From positions 62,001 through 126,000 of the forward strand of contig NZ_CANMRL010000002.1 of assembly GCF_947500255.1 (NCBI RefSeq): a DNA stretch of 64,000 nt, written 5' to 3'. This stretch comes from an uncultured Psychroserpens sp. (lineage in GTDB: Bacteria > Bacteroidota > Bacteroidia > Flavobacteriales > Flavobacteriaceae). Every line of letters starts with the position of its first letter. The stretch's first letter is position 1. A program made the position numbers and the translations under genes. The notes beneath the pieces were generated by a model. It saw nothing but the letters and a program-made list of their open reading frames with translations. It ran no database searches and was not told where the DNA came from. This document shows, piece after piece, positions 10,201 to 16,821 of this stretch.

Positions 10201-11121
10201 AATTTATCAAAAGGAAATATTACAGCCAATACAGTAGATCAAAACAAAGTGCAATTTACAGTTACACTTCCTATTTCTAAAAGTGCCTTTACATCTTCAG
10301 AAATTAAAACTGAAACTAGAAATCAAATAGCTTTAGATGTATTAGATGACAATCTAAATAAAAACCATGATGATCCACTTTTATTAATTGTTGAAGATGA
10401 TAAAGACATAAGAGCATTTGTATCTTCAATTTTTAAGAATAGTTATCAAATTATTGAAGCAGGAAACGGAAAAACTGGAATAGAGATGGCGTTACAACAT
10501 ATTCCAGATATCATCATTAGTGATATTATGATGCCTATTCAAGATGGTATTGCGTTATGTAACACGCTAAAATACAATGTACTCACAAGTCATGTACCAA
10601 TTATTTTACTAACAGCCAAGGTTGGTGAAGAGAATGAGATTGAAGGCCTAAAAACTGGAGCTGATGCCTATATTACCAAACCATTTAATAGTGAAAAACT
10701 TCAGCTTAGAGTAAAAAAACTTATAGAAAACAGACAACAACTTCAAAAGCATTTTAGCAAAGATTTCACTATAAATCCTGAAATATCTATTACCTCAACT
10801 GAAGCTGAATTTCTAAAACGATTAAAATTAGTATTAGATGAAAAAATAACTAATACAGATTTTACTAGTGAAGCATTTTCAGAAGCCATGCATATGAGTA
10901 GGACACAACTACATAGAAAACTAAAGGCTATTGTTAATATGAGTACATCGGAATTTATCAGAGCACAGCGCTTAAAACTGTCTATCGATCTACTTAAAAA
11001 GTCAGATGCTACCATTTCTGAAATAGCATACCAAATAGGTTTCAATACACCTTCATACTTTATTAAGTGTTTTAAAGACACTTATAAATGCACACCCAAC
11101 GAGTATTTATCTAAAAAGTGA
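7246..11121 (+). CDS. Hybrid two-component system regulator (HTCS): propeller sensor, histidine kinase, receiver, AraC output
   Basis: A single 1291-residue protein holds a whole two-component system. A signal peptide (about 1-19) is followed by reg_prop beta-propeller repeats (about 25-650; many WIGT/WLGT motifs), a Y_Y_Y domain (about 660-745) and one membrane helix (about 747-768). The cytoplasmic part has a HisKA domain with phospho-accepting His803 in SHEFRTPLTLISGP, a HATPase domain (N box near 915, GVGVGLAL G box), a receiver with Asp1093 (SDIMMP), and a C-terminal AraC/HTH_18 domain (about 1190-1290). Such proteins sense periplasmic ligands and switch on nearby genes. Here the neighbour is a surface-protein operon, with no SusC/SusD pair. 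Length is typical of the family. Confidence 0.95.
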   Translation: MRHLVSVIFLCIGLNCFAQNSKQMSFRELTVAQGLSQNSVVSIVQDSTGYMWFATQDGLNKYDGRSFTFFNKHFEDVTRPTYSKLGKLYIDRSDDLWIISNSGILEKFDKNTQSFNTIQSIKNVSVIFQNTKKEYYIGSYGNGLFKIDSETNDTLDVFKPQLKGLNTYDIIELNGDNYVATSKHIFQLSDKHIKAVEVENNETNFSSIAVSEEKTIWLGSFENGLYYKSLKSNRFEKFKHPDLPSKLNIQDLLIDNNNNVWIATYGDGLYIIEYKKNNVAHFTENKNNPYALQYNDVLCLYQDYTGTVWLGTDGAGLSYYDEHLTKFNVITNKQTPKNIPVDVTRAIVYDTNKTMWLGTSGKGLTSINLDENNYKSYTTQNSAINSNRIMSLLFDDNELWIGHQGKGLQILDNSGTFKTIKLLENETIWKIYKHSKNQFWLCTRDSGIILYEKGKGIIHKFSTDNSGLTSNNIRTIQKGKANDIWIGTENNGLFLLHTQTKIIEPVQNITDKIKSLYFRDSILWIGTNGNGIKEYNTIRKDIKTYALEYGLSNNVIYAILPDENGNLWLSSNKGITRFNPQDEQKRRAENYSENSGLQSFEFNTGAYFRANDGTLFFGGLEGVNWFSPSDLTTNQVKPKTVISKFEIFNQTQEMVASETFRHDQNTLTFTFASLHFSEPSKNLYRYKLINHDEDWSIPSYNNVAHYTNLPPNTYTFLVTSSNYEGVWNKTPKTYSFEILKPWYKTNLAYSIYVLLIGLGVFAIFSYFKFKWKLETQVRLEHAETERLKQLDEFKTKLYTNISHEFRTPLTLISGPIDQQLSRKALDPKDRKELNLVKQNANRLLNLVNQMLDLSLIDSGQLRLQVEKGNLNVLLKQIIAAFQYKANNKHIHINSRIENLTTAWYDVDLIEKIASNLLSNAIKYAPEHTEIIIDANALDNSLVLSIINVNTSISKKDFEKLFQRFYQDNEASDGVGVGLALVKELVNLSKGNITANTVDQNKVQFTVTLPISKSAFTSSEIKTETRNQIALDVLDDNLNKNHDDPLLLIVEDDKDIRAFVSSIFKNSYQIIEAGNGKTGIEMALQHIPDIIISDIMMPIQDGIALCNTLKYNVLTSHVPIILLTAKVGEENEIEGLKTGADAYITKPFNSEKLQLRVKKLIENRQQLQKHFSKDFTINPEISITSTEAEFLKRLKLVLDEKITNTDFTSEAFSEAMHMSRTQLHRKLKAIVNMSTSEFIRAQRLKLSIDLLKKSDATISEIAYQIGFNTPSYFIKCFKDTYKCTPNEYLSKK

Positions 11122-11179
11122 AATGCATTTTAAATTATTGATTTTCAATAGTTTAAAACACAATTTCAATACATGTTAC

Positions 11180-11204
11180 ATATGTTTCATACTTTGAAAC
11201 ATAT
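11180..11204. promoter_or_regulatory. Perfect 25-bp dyad, candidate operator
   Basis: Two perfect 10-bp arms, ATATGTTTCA (11180-11189) and TGAAACATAT (11195-11204), flank the 5-bp centre TACTT. No T-run follows, so it is a poor terminator for the HTCS gene. It lies 28 bp upstream of a weak -7 match (TAATTTTA, 11232-11239), where an activator would bind. The binding protein is unknown; the HTCS AraC domain is the obvious candidate by position. Confidence 0.5.
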
Positions 11205-11272
11205 CTTCCACCCTCTCCAGTGTCTTCATTATAATTTTACATCTATAAAGAATTCAATAGCTAAAGTTTAAG

Positions 11273-11410
11273 ATGGATAACAATCCAAAAGAAAAAGAAG
11301 ATGAAAAGATATACCTAAGTATCGATCATCTAAAAAAAGGGACTTATAAACTCAATATCCTTTTGAAAAATGAGATTATCAAAACAATAAAATTTTATAA
11401 ACAATATTAA
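11273..11410 (+). CDS. 45-residue protein resembling the C-terminal half of a T9SS type A sorting domain
   Basis: This short ORF reads MDNNPKEKEDEKIY followed by LSIDHLKKGTYKLNI and ends ...KTIKFYKQY. The second half matches the end of a type A sorting domain as seen in the nearby gene at 13491-14285 (HLRSGAYFLKI ... KRIIKK). It has no signal peptide, and an acidic, lysine-rich N-terminus replaces the rest of the domain. It stands alone between the HTCS gene and a terminator-like hairpin. It may be a small conserved protein, a leader ORF or the remnant of a longer gene. Coding status is supported by the resemblance, not by any search. Confidence 0.5.
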   Translation: MDNNPKEKEDEKIYLSIDHLKKGTYKLNILLKNEIIKTIKFYKQY

Positions 11411-11431
11411 AGACGCTATTAATCAATTGAG

Positions 11432-11478
11432 AAAAGGGAGTAACAAAAAAACGTTGAGTAAACATTATTCCCTTTTTT
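11432..11478 (+). terminator. Terminator-like hairpin directly upstream of the surface operon
   Basis: AAAAGGGAGTAA (11432-11443) pairs with TTATTCCCTTTT (11465-11476), with one G-T wobble, and runs into a T-tract. It ends only 16 bp before the ATG at 11495, leaving no room for a promoter in between. It may therefore work as an attenuator as well as a terminator. Confidence 0.6.
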
Positions 11479-11494
11479 ATTTAAAATTCAAATC

Positions 11495-12472
11495 ATGAAA
11501 GTAAAATTAACACTACTTATTTTATGCTTAACCTATTTAAGTTATGCTCAAAATGGAATCAATTACAAAGCTCTTATCAAAGATGAAAACGGAAATGCTA
11601 TAGTTAATCAATCTGTAAGCATTCAGCTATCTATTCAAGAAAATGCAGATACGATTTATCAAGAAACTCATGTTGAAACAACAAGTAACAACGGATTTAT
11701 AGTCTTAAATATTGGAGAAGGCAACTCATCATTAGGAAACTTCTCTAACATAGACTGGAGTAGCAATCCGCATTTTTTGAAAGTAGAAATTGATACTGGA
11801 AACGGGTTAGTAGACATGGGAACGTCACAATTTAAAACGGTGCCTTATGCACTTAGTTCTGCTGATTCTTCCTGGGAAAAATCTGGAAATGATATCTATC
11901 GAGATTCAGGAAATATAGCAGTAGGAAGCTCTAGTGCTGAACAAAAACTAGATGTTAATGGTAAAATTAAAATTGCCGATGACAACACAACTCCAACAGA
12001 AGGCACCATGCGCTACAATAGTGTAACTAAGAACTTTGAAGGTTATGATGGTACTAAATGGGTCATTCTTAATAATAACCCTTCATTTAATGTAACTACA
12101 ATTACTGCACCAGATAATGATACTCAAAACTATACTGATTTCACATTTATCTCTGGTAGTCGCATCACATTTTCTATTGACTTTAGTGCTCCTATGAATA
12201 TATCTTCTGCAGTGATTGGTAGTTCAATACTTATTGGAGATGATGGTACTGGTACCGGAACTATGAATTGGTCTAATGGTGATACTCGATTGACCATCAC
12301 AACAGATCAAAGCTATTTTGATCTTTCTGCAGATTGTTTTAGTGGTGTACCAATAATTCTAAAAGGAAATGGTATCAATCAACTTCTTGATGCTAATAAT
12401 CTTACCATTGATGGTGATGATGATGGCATTGCTGGTGGTGATTTCGTTGTCATTTTTGTGACTATTTGCTAG
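11495..12472 (+). CDS. Secreted protein with GINYKALIKD N-terminal module and tail-fibre-like linker
   Basis: A signal peptide (MKVKLTLLILCLTYLSYAQ) is followed by a module of about 110 residues (GINYKALIKDENGN ... FKTVPYALSS) that recurs in the operon's last gene. A collar-like segment common in Bacteroidota fibre proteins comes next (LDVNGKIKI, EGTMRYNSVTKNFEGYDGTK). The C-terminal 120 residues include ITFSIDFSAPM, which resembles an Ig-like Big_5 strand pattern (tentative). No T9SS sorting domain is seen. It is the first gene of a five-gene operon with gaps of 5-32 bp. The precise function is not recognised. Confidence 0.75.
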   Translation: MKVKLTLLILCLTYLSYAQNGINYKALIKDENGNAIVNQSVSIQLSIQENADTIYQETHVETTSNNGFIVLNIGEGNSSLGNFSNIDWSSNPHFLKVEIDTGNGLVDMGTSQFKTVPYALSSADSSWEKSGNDIYRDSGNIAVGSSSAEQKLDVNGKIKIADDNTTPTEGTMRYNSVTKNFEGYDGTKWVILNNNPSFNVTTITAPDNDTQNYTDFTFISGSRITFSIDFSAPMNISSAVIGSSILIGDDGTGTGTMNWSNGDTRLTITTDQSYFDLSADCFSGVPIILKGNGINQLLDANNLTIDGDDDGIAGGDFVVIFVTIC

Positions 12473-12504
12473 ATCGAATTTCAATTATCTAAAAGTATAA
12501 ACAA

Positions 12505-13485
12505 ATGAGAAATAGAATATTTTACAACTGTATGTTACTTGCATTAAGCAGTATATACATAAATGCGCAAACTATTGAAAAATTCAGTATTGACAATGGA
12601 GGTGCTTCGGTAAGTTCTGGAGATATACAAATACTATATACTATTGGAGAAACTAACGTACAAGAATTAAGTGCTTCAGGTATTAACATTTCCGAAGGCT
12701 TTATCAATGCGGATTTCAGAATTCTCATAGACCCAATTGTATTATTACAAGGGCCTTCATTAAATCCAATGACTAATGGATTAATGAATGATACGCTCAG
12801 AGAAAATGGATTATTACCAACAACTAGTCCGTATGAAGATAATGCTACTTGCAATGCCACTGTATTTAATACTACAGGTACTAATGCTATAGTAGATTGG
12901 ATATGGTTAGAATTAAGAGCCGCTAATGACAATCAACGTCTTATTAATGCGCGCTCAGCTTTAGTGCAACGTGATGGTGATGTTGTTGATTTTGACGGTA
13001 CATCATCTGTAATTATGCAAGCCGCTCCAACAAATTACTATGTTGTTATAAAACATAGAAATCACCTAGGCGCCATGAGTTCTGCCACAATCAATTTATC
13101 AGAAAGCACTACAACCATTGTAGATTTTACAACCAGTAGCTTTTTAACTTTTGGAAATAACGCTCAGACTATTTTAAATTCGGGCAATACAGCGCTTTGG
13201 GCAGGAGATACTAATACTGATGATAGTATCATATTTTCTGGCAGCAACAACGATGTAAATGCTATTAAAGACTATATCCTTGCAGACCCAAGTAATGTTC
13301 TAAATTTTATCACATATGCGTCTTCTGGATATCTCCTTCAGGACATTGATTTAAATAACATTGCGCGCTTTTCTGGATCTCCAAATGACAGTAATATTAT
13401 CAAAGATAATATTCTTAATCATCCAGCAAACTTCCTAAACCTACCAACATTTACAATAAGTACAACCGTTCCGCCAAAAAATTAG
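12505..13485 (+). CDS. Secreted protein of the Bacteroidota hemagglutinin-like/dockerin-like family
   Basis: The signal peptide ends near INAQ. The N-terminal part (FSIDNGGASVSSGD ... YTIGE ... SEGF) and the middle (LQGPSLN, LMNDTLRENGLLPTTSPY, RDGDVVDFDG, YYVVIKHRNHLGAM) match a family of exported flavobacterial proteins often labelled hemagglutinin. The C-terminus has two dockerin-like Asp/Asn-rich loops (GDTNTDDSIIFSGSNNDVN and DIDLNNIARFSGSPND). No sorting domain is visible. It is the second gene of the operon, 32 bp after the first and 5 bp before the next. The dockerin-like loops suggest calcium binding or docking to another surface protein, which is inference. Confidence 0.7.
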   Translation: MRNRIFYNCMLLALSSIYINAQTIEKFSIDNGGASVSSGDIQILYTIGETNVQELSASGINISEGFINADFRILIDPIVLLQGPSLNPMTNGLMNDTLRENGLLPTTSPYEDNATCNATVFNTTGTNAIVDWIWLELRAANDNQRLINARSALVQRDGDVVDFDGTSSVIMQAAPTNYYVVIKHRNHLGAMSSATINLSESTTTIVDFTTSSFLTFGNNAQTILNSGNTALWAGDTNTDDSIIFSGSNNDVNAIKDYILADPSNVLNFITYASSGYLLQDIDLNNIARFSGSPNDSNIIKDNILNHPANFLNLPTFTISTTVPPKN

Positions 13486-13490
13486 AAACC

Positions 13491-14285
13491 ATGAAAAGCT
13501 TTTACACAATATTATTTACTATCTTTTTTACATTCTCTGGACTATCACAAGGTTATCAATTTGGAATTCAACATAATTCTGGCTACAATTTTTCTATTGT
13601 TGCGATACCAGATTTTGACGCAACAGATACCGATGTATCGGATATTGGATTTACACTTATGCTACCAGCAGGTGATACCGATATTATAAATACCTCACAA
13701 TTTAATGGTCGTCCGTGGGCTGCCAATCAATTTACTGCTGCACAATTATCTGGAGCAGGGTTTGGTGATGGTACACGTGATGCTTTTGTTATTAATTTGC
13801 CTCCAGGACAGAGCATTGTATCTCACACAACAGATACACCATTTGTAATTTTTACATTCGATATTAGTAATTCTCCAACCCAAGGTTTTATGGACTTATT
13901 GCCAAACTCAGATCCTATTGCAATGGGTCTTGGTGGAGCTCTAGATAGTTTTTTTAATTCAAATATTGATAATACAAATACACAAGATTATTTTTCTGGA
14001 ATAGCTTCAGGTCAAGGAAGTTTTATGTTTGAAACTTTAGACGTGGATGACATTGAACTTGAAAATTATAGCATTGCTGTATATCCAAATCCAGCTCTAG
14101 ATATACTTCATGTATCAACACCTTTTAAAGTTCAGAAACTCATACTTTATGACATCTTAGGAAAACAAATCATGTCACTAAAAGACTCTAAATCCATGAT
14201 AGTTGAACACTTACGTTCTGGTGCCTATTTCTTGAAAATTGAAACTGAAACAACTACCATCACCAAAAGAATTATTAAAAAATAA
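13491..14285 (+). CDS. T9SS type A sorting domain-containing secreted protein
   Basis: A signal peptide (about 1-20) precedes a 180-residue domain of unknown fold rich in aromatic and Asp residues. The last 75 residues form a clear type A (Por_Secre_tail) sorting domain: VYPNPALDILHV, LYDILGKQI, HLRSGAYFLKIETE and a basic end. The protein should be exported across the outer membrane by T9SS and anchored or released there. It is the third gene of the operon with 5-bp gaps on both sides. Function of the passenger domain is not recognised. Confidence 0.85.
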   Translation: MKSFYTILFTIFFTFSGLSQGYQFGIQHNSGYNFSIVAIPDFDATDTDVSDIGFTLMLPAGDTDIINTSQFNGRPWAANQFTAAQLSGAGFGDGTRDAFVINLPPGQSIVSHTTDTPFVIFTFDISNSPTQGFMDLLPNSDPIAMGLGGALDSFFNSNIDNTNTQDYFSGIASGQGSFMFETLDVDDIELENYSIAVYPNPALDILHVSTPFKVQKLILYDILGKQIMSLKDSKSMIVEHLRSGAYFLKIETETTTITKRIIKK

Positions 14286-14290
14286 AACAT

Positions 14291-14704
14291 ATGAAAACTT
14301 ACAAACAACTCAGCATTCTATTAGTCATACTATCTTTCTTTGGATGTAGTAATGATGATGATAACAATGGAAATGGTAATCAACCAACAAATCGCGAATT
14401 ATTAACCTCTGGAAAATGGTATAATGAATCTGTAACTCCTGGTAGTTACAATGATTGTGAAAAAATGGGTTATATCCAATTTTCTGATAATGGCACTTTT
14501 ACATTAGAATCTTTTGATCTAAATGCTGGTAATTGCGAATCATTTGGCATCAATACAGGAGCATTCACACTTTCTAATAACATCAACATTAGCGTATCGT
14601 TTGAGGGTGAAATCATTACAGCAGTAATTGTTACGATTACCGAAAACTCACTAACTATTACTACAGATGAAGAAACAATAGTTTTTGATAAAACAGAAGG
14701 ATAA
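14291..14704 (+). CDS. Small lipocalin-like lipoprotein
   Basis: The lipobox places the acylated residue at Cys19 (SFFGC). It is followed by SNDDDNN, an acidic stretch like the surface lipoprotein export signals of Bacteroidota. The rest has the lipocalin-like pattern found in many small flavobacterial lipoproteins: LLTSGKWYNESVT, IQFSDNGTFTLES, then alternating strands ending EETIVFDKTE. It is the fourth gene of the operon. A small-molecule or structural accessory role at the outer membrane is possible, but no ligand can be proposed. Confidence 0.75.
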   Translation: MKTYKQLSILLVILSFFGCSNDDDNNGNGNQPTNRELLTSGKWYNESVTPGSYNDCEKMGYIQFSDNGTFTLESFDLNAGNCESFGINTGAFTLSNNINISVSFEGEIITAVIVTITENSLTITTDEETIVFDKTEG

Positions 14705-14716
14705 AACCCAAATATT

Positions 14717-16768
14717 ATGAACTTTTCTAAAAAAAATCACGAACTCAAAAAAAACAATAGAACTGTTGTGAGCAAAATAAAGCTTACAATTATAGCATGT
14801 TTGATAGCTCTTACATCAATAGCACAAACTGGTATTAACTATAAAGCATTAATTAAAGATGTTAATGGAAATGTAGTTAGCAATTCTATTATTGAGGTAC
14901 AATTTACATTACTACAAGGTCTCTCAATGAATACTGTCTACACAGAAACGCATATGCCAACGACAGATGATAATGGTATAGTGATTTTAACTATTGGGCA
15001 AGGTACAACGACAGGAGATATTAGAGATGTAGAGTGGATTCTTGGTGAGGTATTCATAAATGTACAAATTGACACAGGCAGTGGTCTAATAGATTTTGGA
15101 ACAACAGAATTTCAATATGTACCCTTTGCCTATGCTGCTGAAATAGCAGCCGAAGCAAAAAATGTCACTGGACTAGAGGCAATTAATGAAAGTAATGGTA
15201 TTGGCTGGAGATTAATAGGGTCTAATCCAGATAACCATGGCAATATTGGGGAAAAAGCACTTGACTTTTCAGAATCGCAATTTCCTTCAGAAACACTGGG
15301 AGCTATAGGAGAACTTTCAGTTGCATTTGGGCGCAATTCTAGTTCTATAGGTTATTCATCTTTTGCCATGGGAGATATTGCAACAGCTGGTGGCGAGCAA
15401 TCATTTGCATTTGGCGAACAGAGTTCTTCTCCGGGTGATTTTTCCGTAGCTATGGGCTTTAACAACCTCTCTTCTGGGGACTATTCTAATGCTTTTGGAC
15501 GTAGTAATTTAGTATTTGGCGATCACTCATTTGGATCTGGACAAAGTAATCAAATATCAGCAGAATATGCTTTTGCACACGGTCGTTCTAATCTGGTATC
15601 TTCTACCTACGGTATTGCAATGGGAGATGATAATACGGTCGAAGGCTATTCTGCAATAGCACTTGGGAGTGGAAATGAATCACAAGCTAGCTATTCTACA
15701 ACTCTAGGATTAAATAACCTTGTTTCCGGCTTTGCAGCGCTTGCTACAGGAACATCAACTATTGCCTCAGCAAATTATGCAACGGCATTAGGGATTAGTA
15801 CAATAGCTTCCGGTATATCATCATTTGCTGCAGGAAACAATAGTGAGGCGAGTGGTGATAACTCAATGGCTTTAGGATATTTTAATGAATCAACTGGGAG
15901 TAGGTCTGTTGCTATTGGAAGAAATTCAATTTCGTCAGGTGCAAATTCAGTAGTTATAGGAGATGATTCAGTGGCAAGTGGCATAAACTCTATAGCCATA
16001 GGTGAATTGCTAGAGTCTCGTGCAGCAAATGAGGTAGTTGTCGGATTTGGTAATACACTTTACAATCCTGATAGCCCTTCAAGTAATAGGGCGTTTAGTG
16101 TTGCTAACGGCTCATTTTCCTTTAATGGAACTAGTATAACATTGAACAGACGAAATGCTTTAACGGTATTAAGAAATGGCAATACAGGAATAGGAACAGA
16201 TACTCCTCAAGAACGACTTCATATAACAGATGGCAGATTACGTATAGGATCAGAAACCATTGAAGATGGAGGTAGCAATATCTTGCGGTTTAATGCCAGT
16301 TTAATTCCTGATCAAAACAACGTTATGAGTCTGGGAAATTCATCTTTGCGCTGGACTGGACTTTGGGCTACTGACGGTACCATTAATACGTCTGATAGAC
16401 GTGAAAAGAAAGATATCAAAACATTAAACTATGGCTTGAATGAAGTGTTACAAATGAATCCCGTAAGCTTCAAATGGAAGGATAGAATAGATCAAGACAC
16501 TAAACTGGGTTTGATTGCACAAGATGTACTAGAACTTATTCCTGAAGTGGTCAAAACCCATACTTGGGAACCCATTTCAGAAGAGAACGACACTTTGCAA
16601 AAAGTGAAACTCGACAGACTTGGTGTGTATTATTCTGATTTAATTCCTGTACTTATCAATGCCATAAAAGAACAGAATAAAGAAATTGAAGCCCTAAAAA
16701 AGGTACTTAAAACACAAAAATCCTTAGAAGATAGAATCTCAAGTCTAGAGCAGAAAATTAGTCACTAG
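14717..16768 (+). CDS. Trimeric fibre protein: YadA-head-like repeats plus S74 intramolecular chaperone
   Basis: The protein has 683 residues. A signal peptide with a long n-region (about 1-36, ending SIAQ) leads into the GINYKALIKD module shared with the operon's first gene. Residues 202-439 are 17 uninterrupted 14-residue repeats (VAMGFNNLSSGDYS, MALGYFNESTGSRS, VAIGRNSISSGANS) of the YadA/Hep_Hag head type, which form a trimeric left-handed beta-roll. A collar-like segment (NTGIGTDTPQERLHI) precedes a Peptidase_S74 domain starting SDRREKKDI, with the expected Ser559/Lys564 self-cleavage pair and GLIAQDV. It ends in a coiled coil. No T9SS tail is seen. The last operon gene, it probably forms a surface fibre. 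Confidence 0.85.
   Translation: MNFSKKNHELKKNNRTVVSKIKLTIIACLIALTSIAQTGINYKALIKDVNGNVVSNSIIEVQFTLLQGLSMNTVYTETHMPTTDDNGIVILTIGQGTTTGDIRDVEWILGEVFINVQIDTGSGLIDFGTTEFQYVPFAYAAEIAAEAKNVTGLEAINESNGIGWRLIGSNPDNHGNIGEKALDFSESQFPSETLGAIGELSVAFGRNSSSIGYSSFAMGDIATAGGEQSFAFGEQSSSPGDFSVAMGFNNLSSGDYSNAFGRSNLVFGDHSFGSGQSNQISAEYAFAHGRSNLVSSTYGIAMGDDNTVEGYSAIALGSGNESQASYSTTLGLNNLVSGFAALATGTSTIASANYATALGISTIASGISSFAAGNNSEASGDNSMALGYFNESTGSRSVAIGRNSISSGANSVVIGDDSVASGINSIAIGELLESRAANEVVVGFGNTLYNPDSPSSNRAFSVANGSFSFNGTSITLNRRNALTVLRNGNTGIGTDTPQERLHITDGRLRIGSETIEDGGSNILRFNASLIPDQNNVMSLGNSSLRWTGLWATDGTINTSDRREKKDIKTLNYGLNEVLQMNPVSFKWKDRIDQDTKLGLIAQDVLELIPEVVKTHTWEPISEENDTLQKVKLDRLGVYYSDLIPVLINAIKEQNKEIEALKKVLKTQKSLEDRISSLEQKISH
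15320..16033 (+). repeat. Seventeen in-frame 42-bp repeats (YadA-head type)
   Basis: Seventeen consecutive 14-codon units run without insertion or deletion. Their pattern is roughly [V/I/F]A[M/L/I/F]G followed by six variable residues, G, two variable residues and S. The DNA copies are diverged, so this is an old protein repeat and not a recent DNA expansion. Confidence 0.85.
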
Positions 16769-16809
16769 AATTGAACAACACTTAGGTTTAAAATATGAAC
16801 GCATTATTG

Positions 16810-16817
16810 TAACTTTG
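16810..16817 (+). promoter_or_regulatory. -7 promoter element TAACTTTG just before uvrB
   Basis: TAACTTTG is an exact TAnnTTTG match that ends only 4 bp before the uvrB ATG at 16822. A transcript starting at the usual distance would begin at or next to the start codon, so the mRNA may be leaderless. Confidence 0.6.
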
Positions 16818-16821
16818 TTAG

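Noticed and set aside
7246-11121. Assignment of the HTCS to a polysaccharide utilisation locus
   Set aside because: No SusC/SusD-like pair, glycosidase or sulfatase was found in the window.
15320-16033. 42-bp periodicity considered as a CRISPR array or minisatellite
   Set aside because: Units are in-frame, diverged and encode YadA-type 14-residue repeats inside a continuous CDS.
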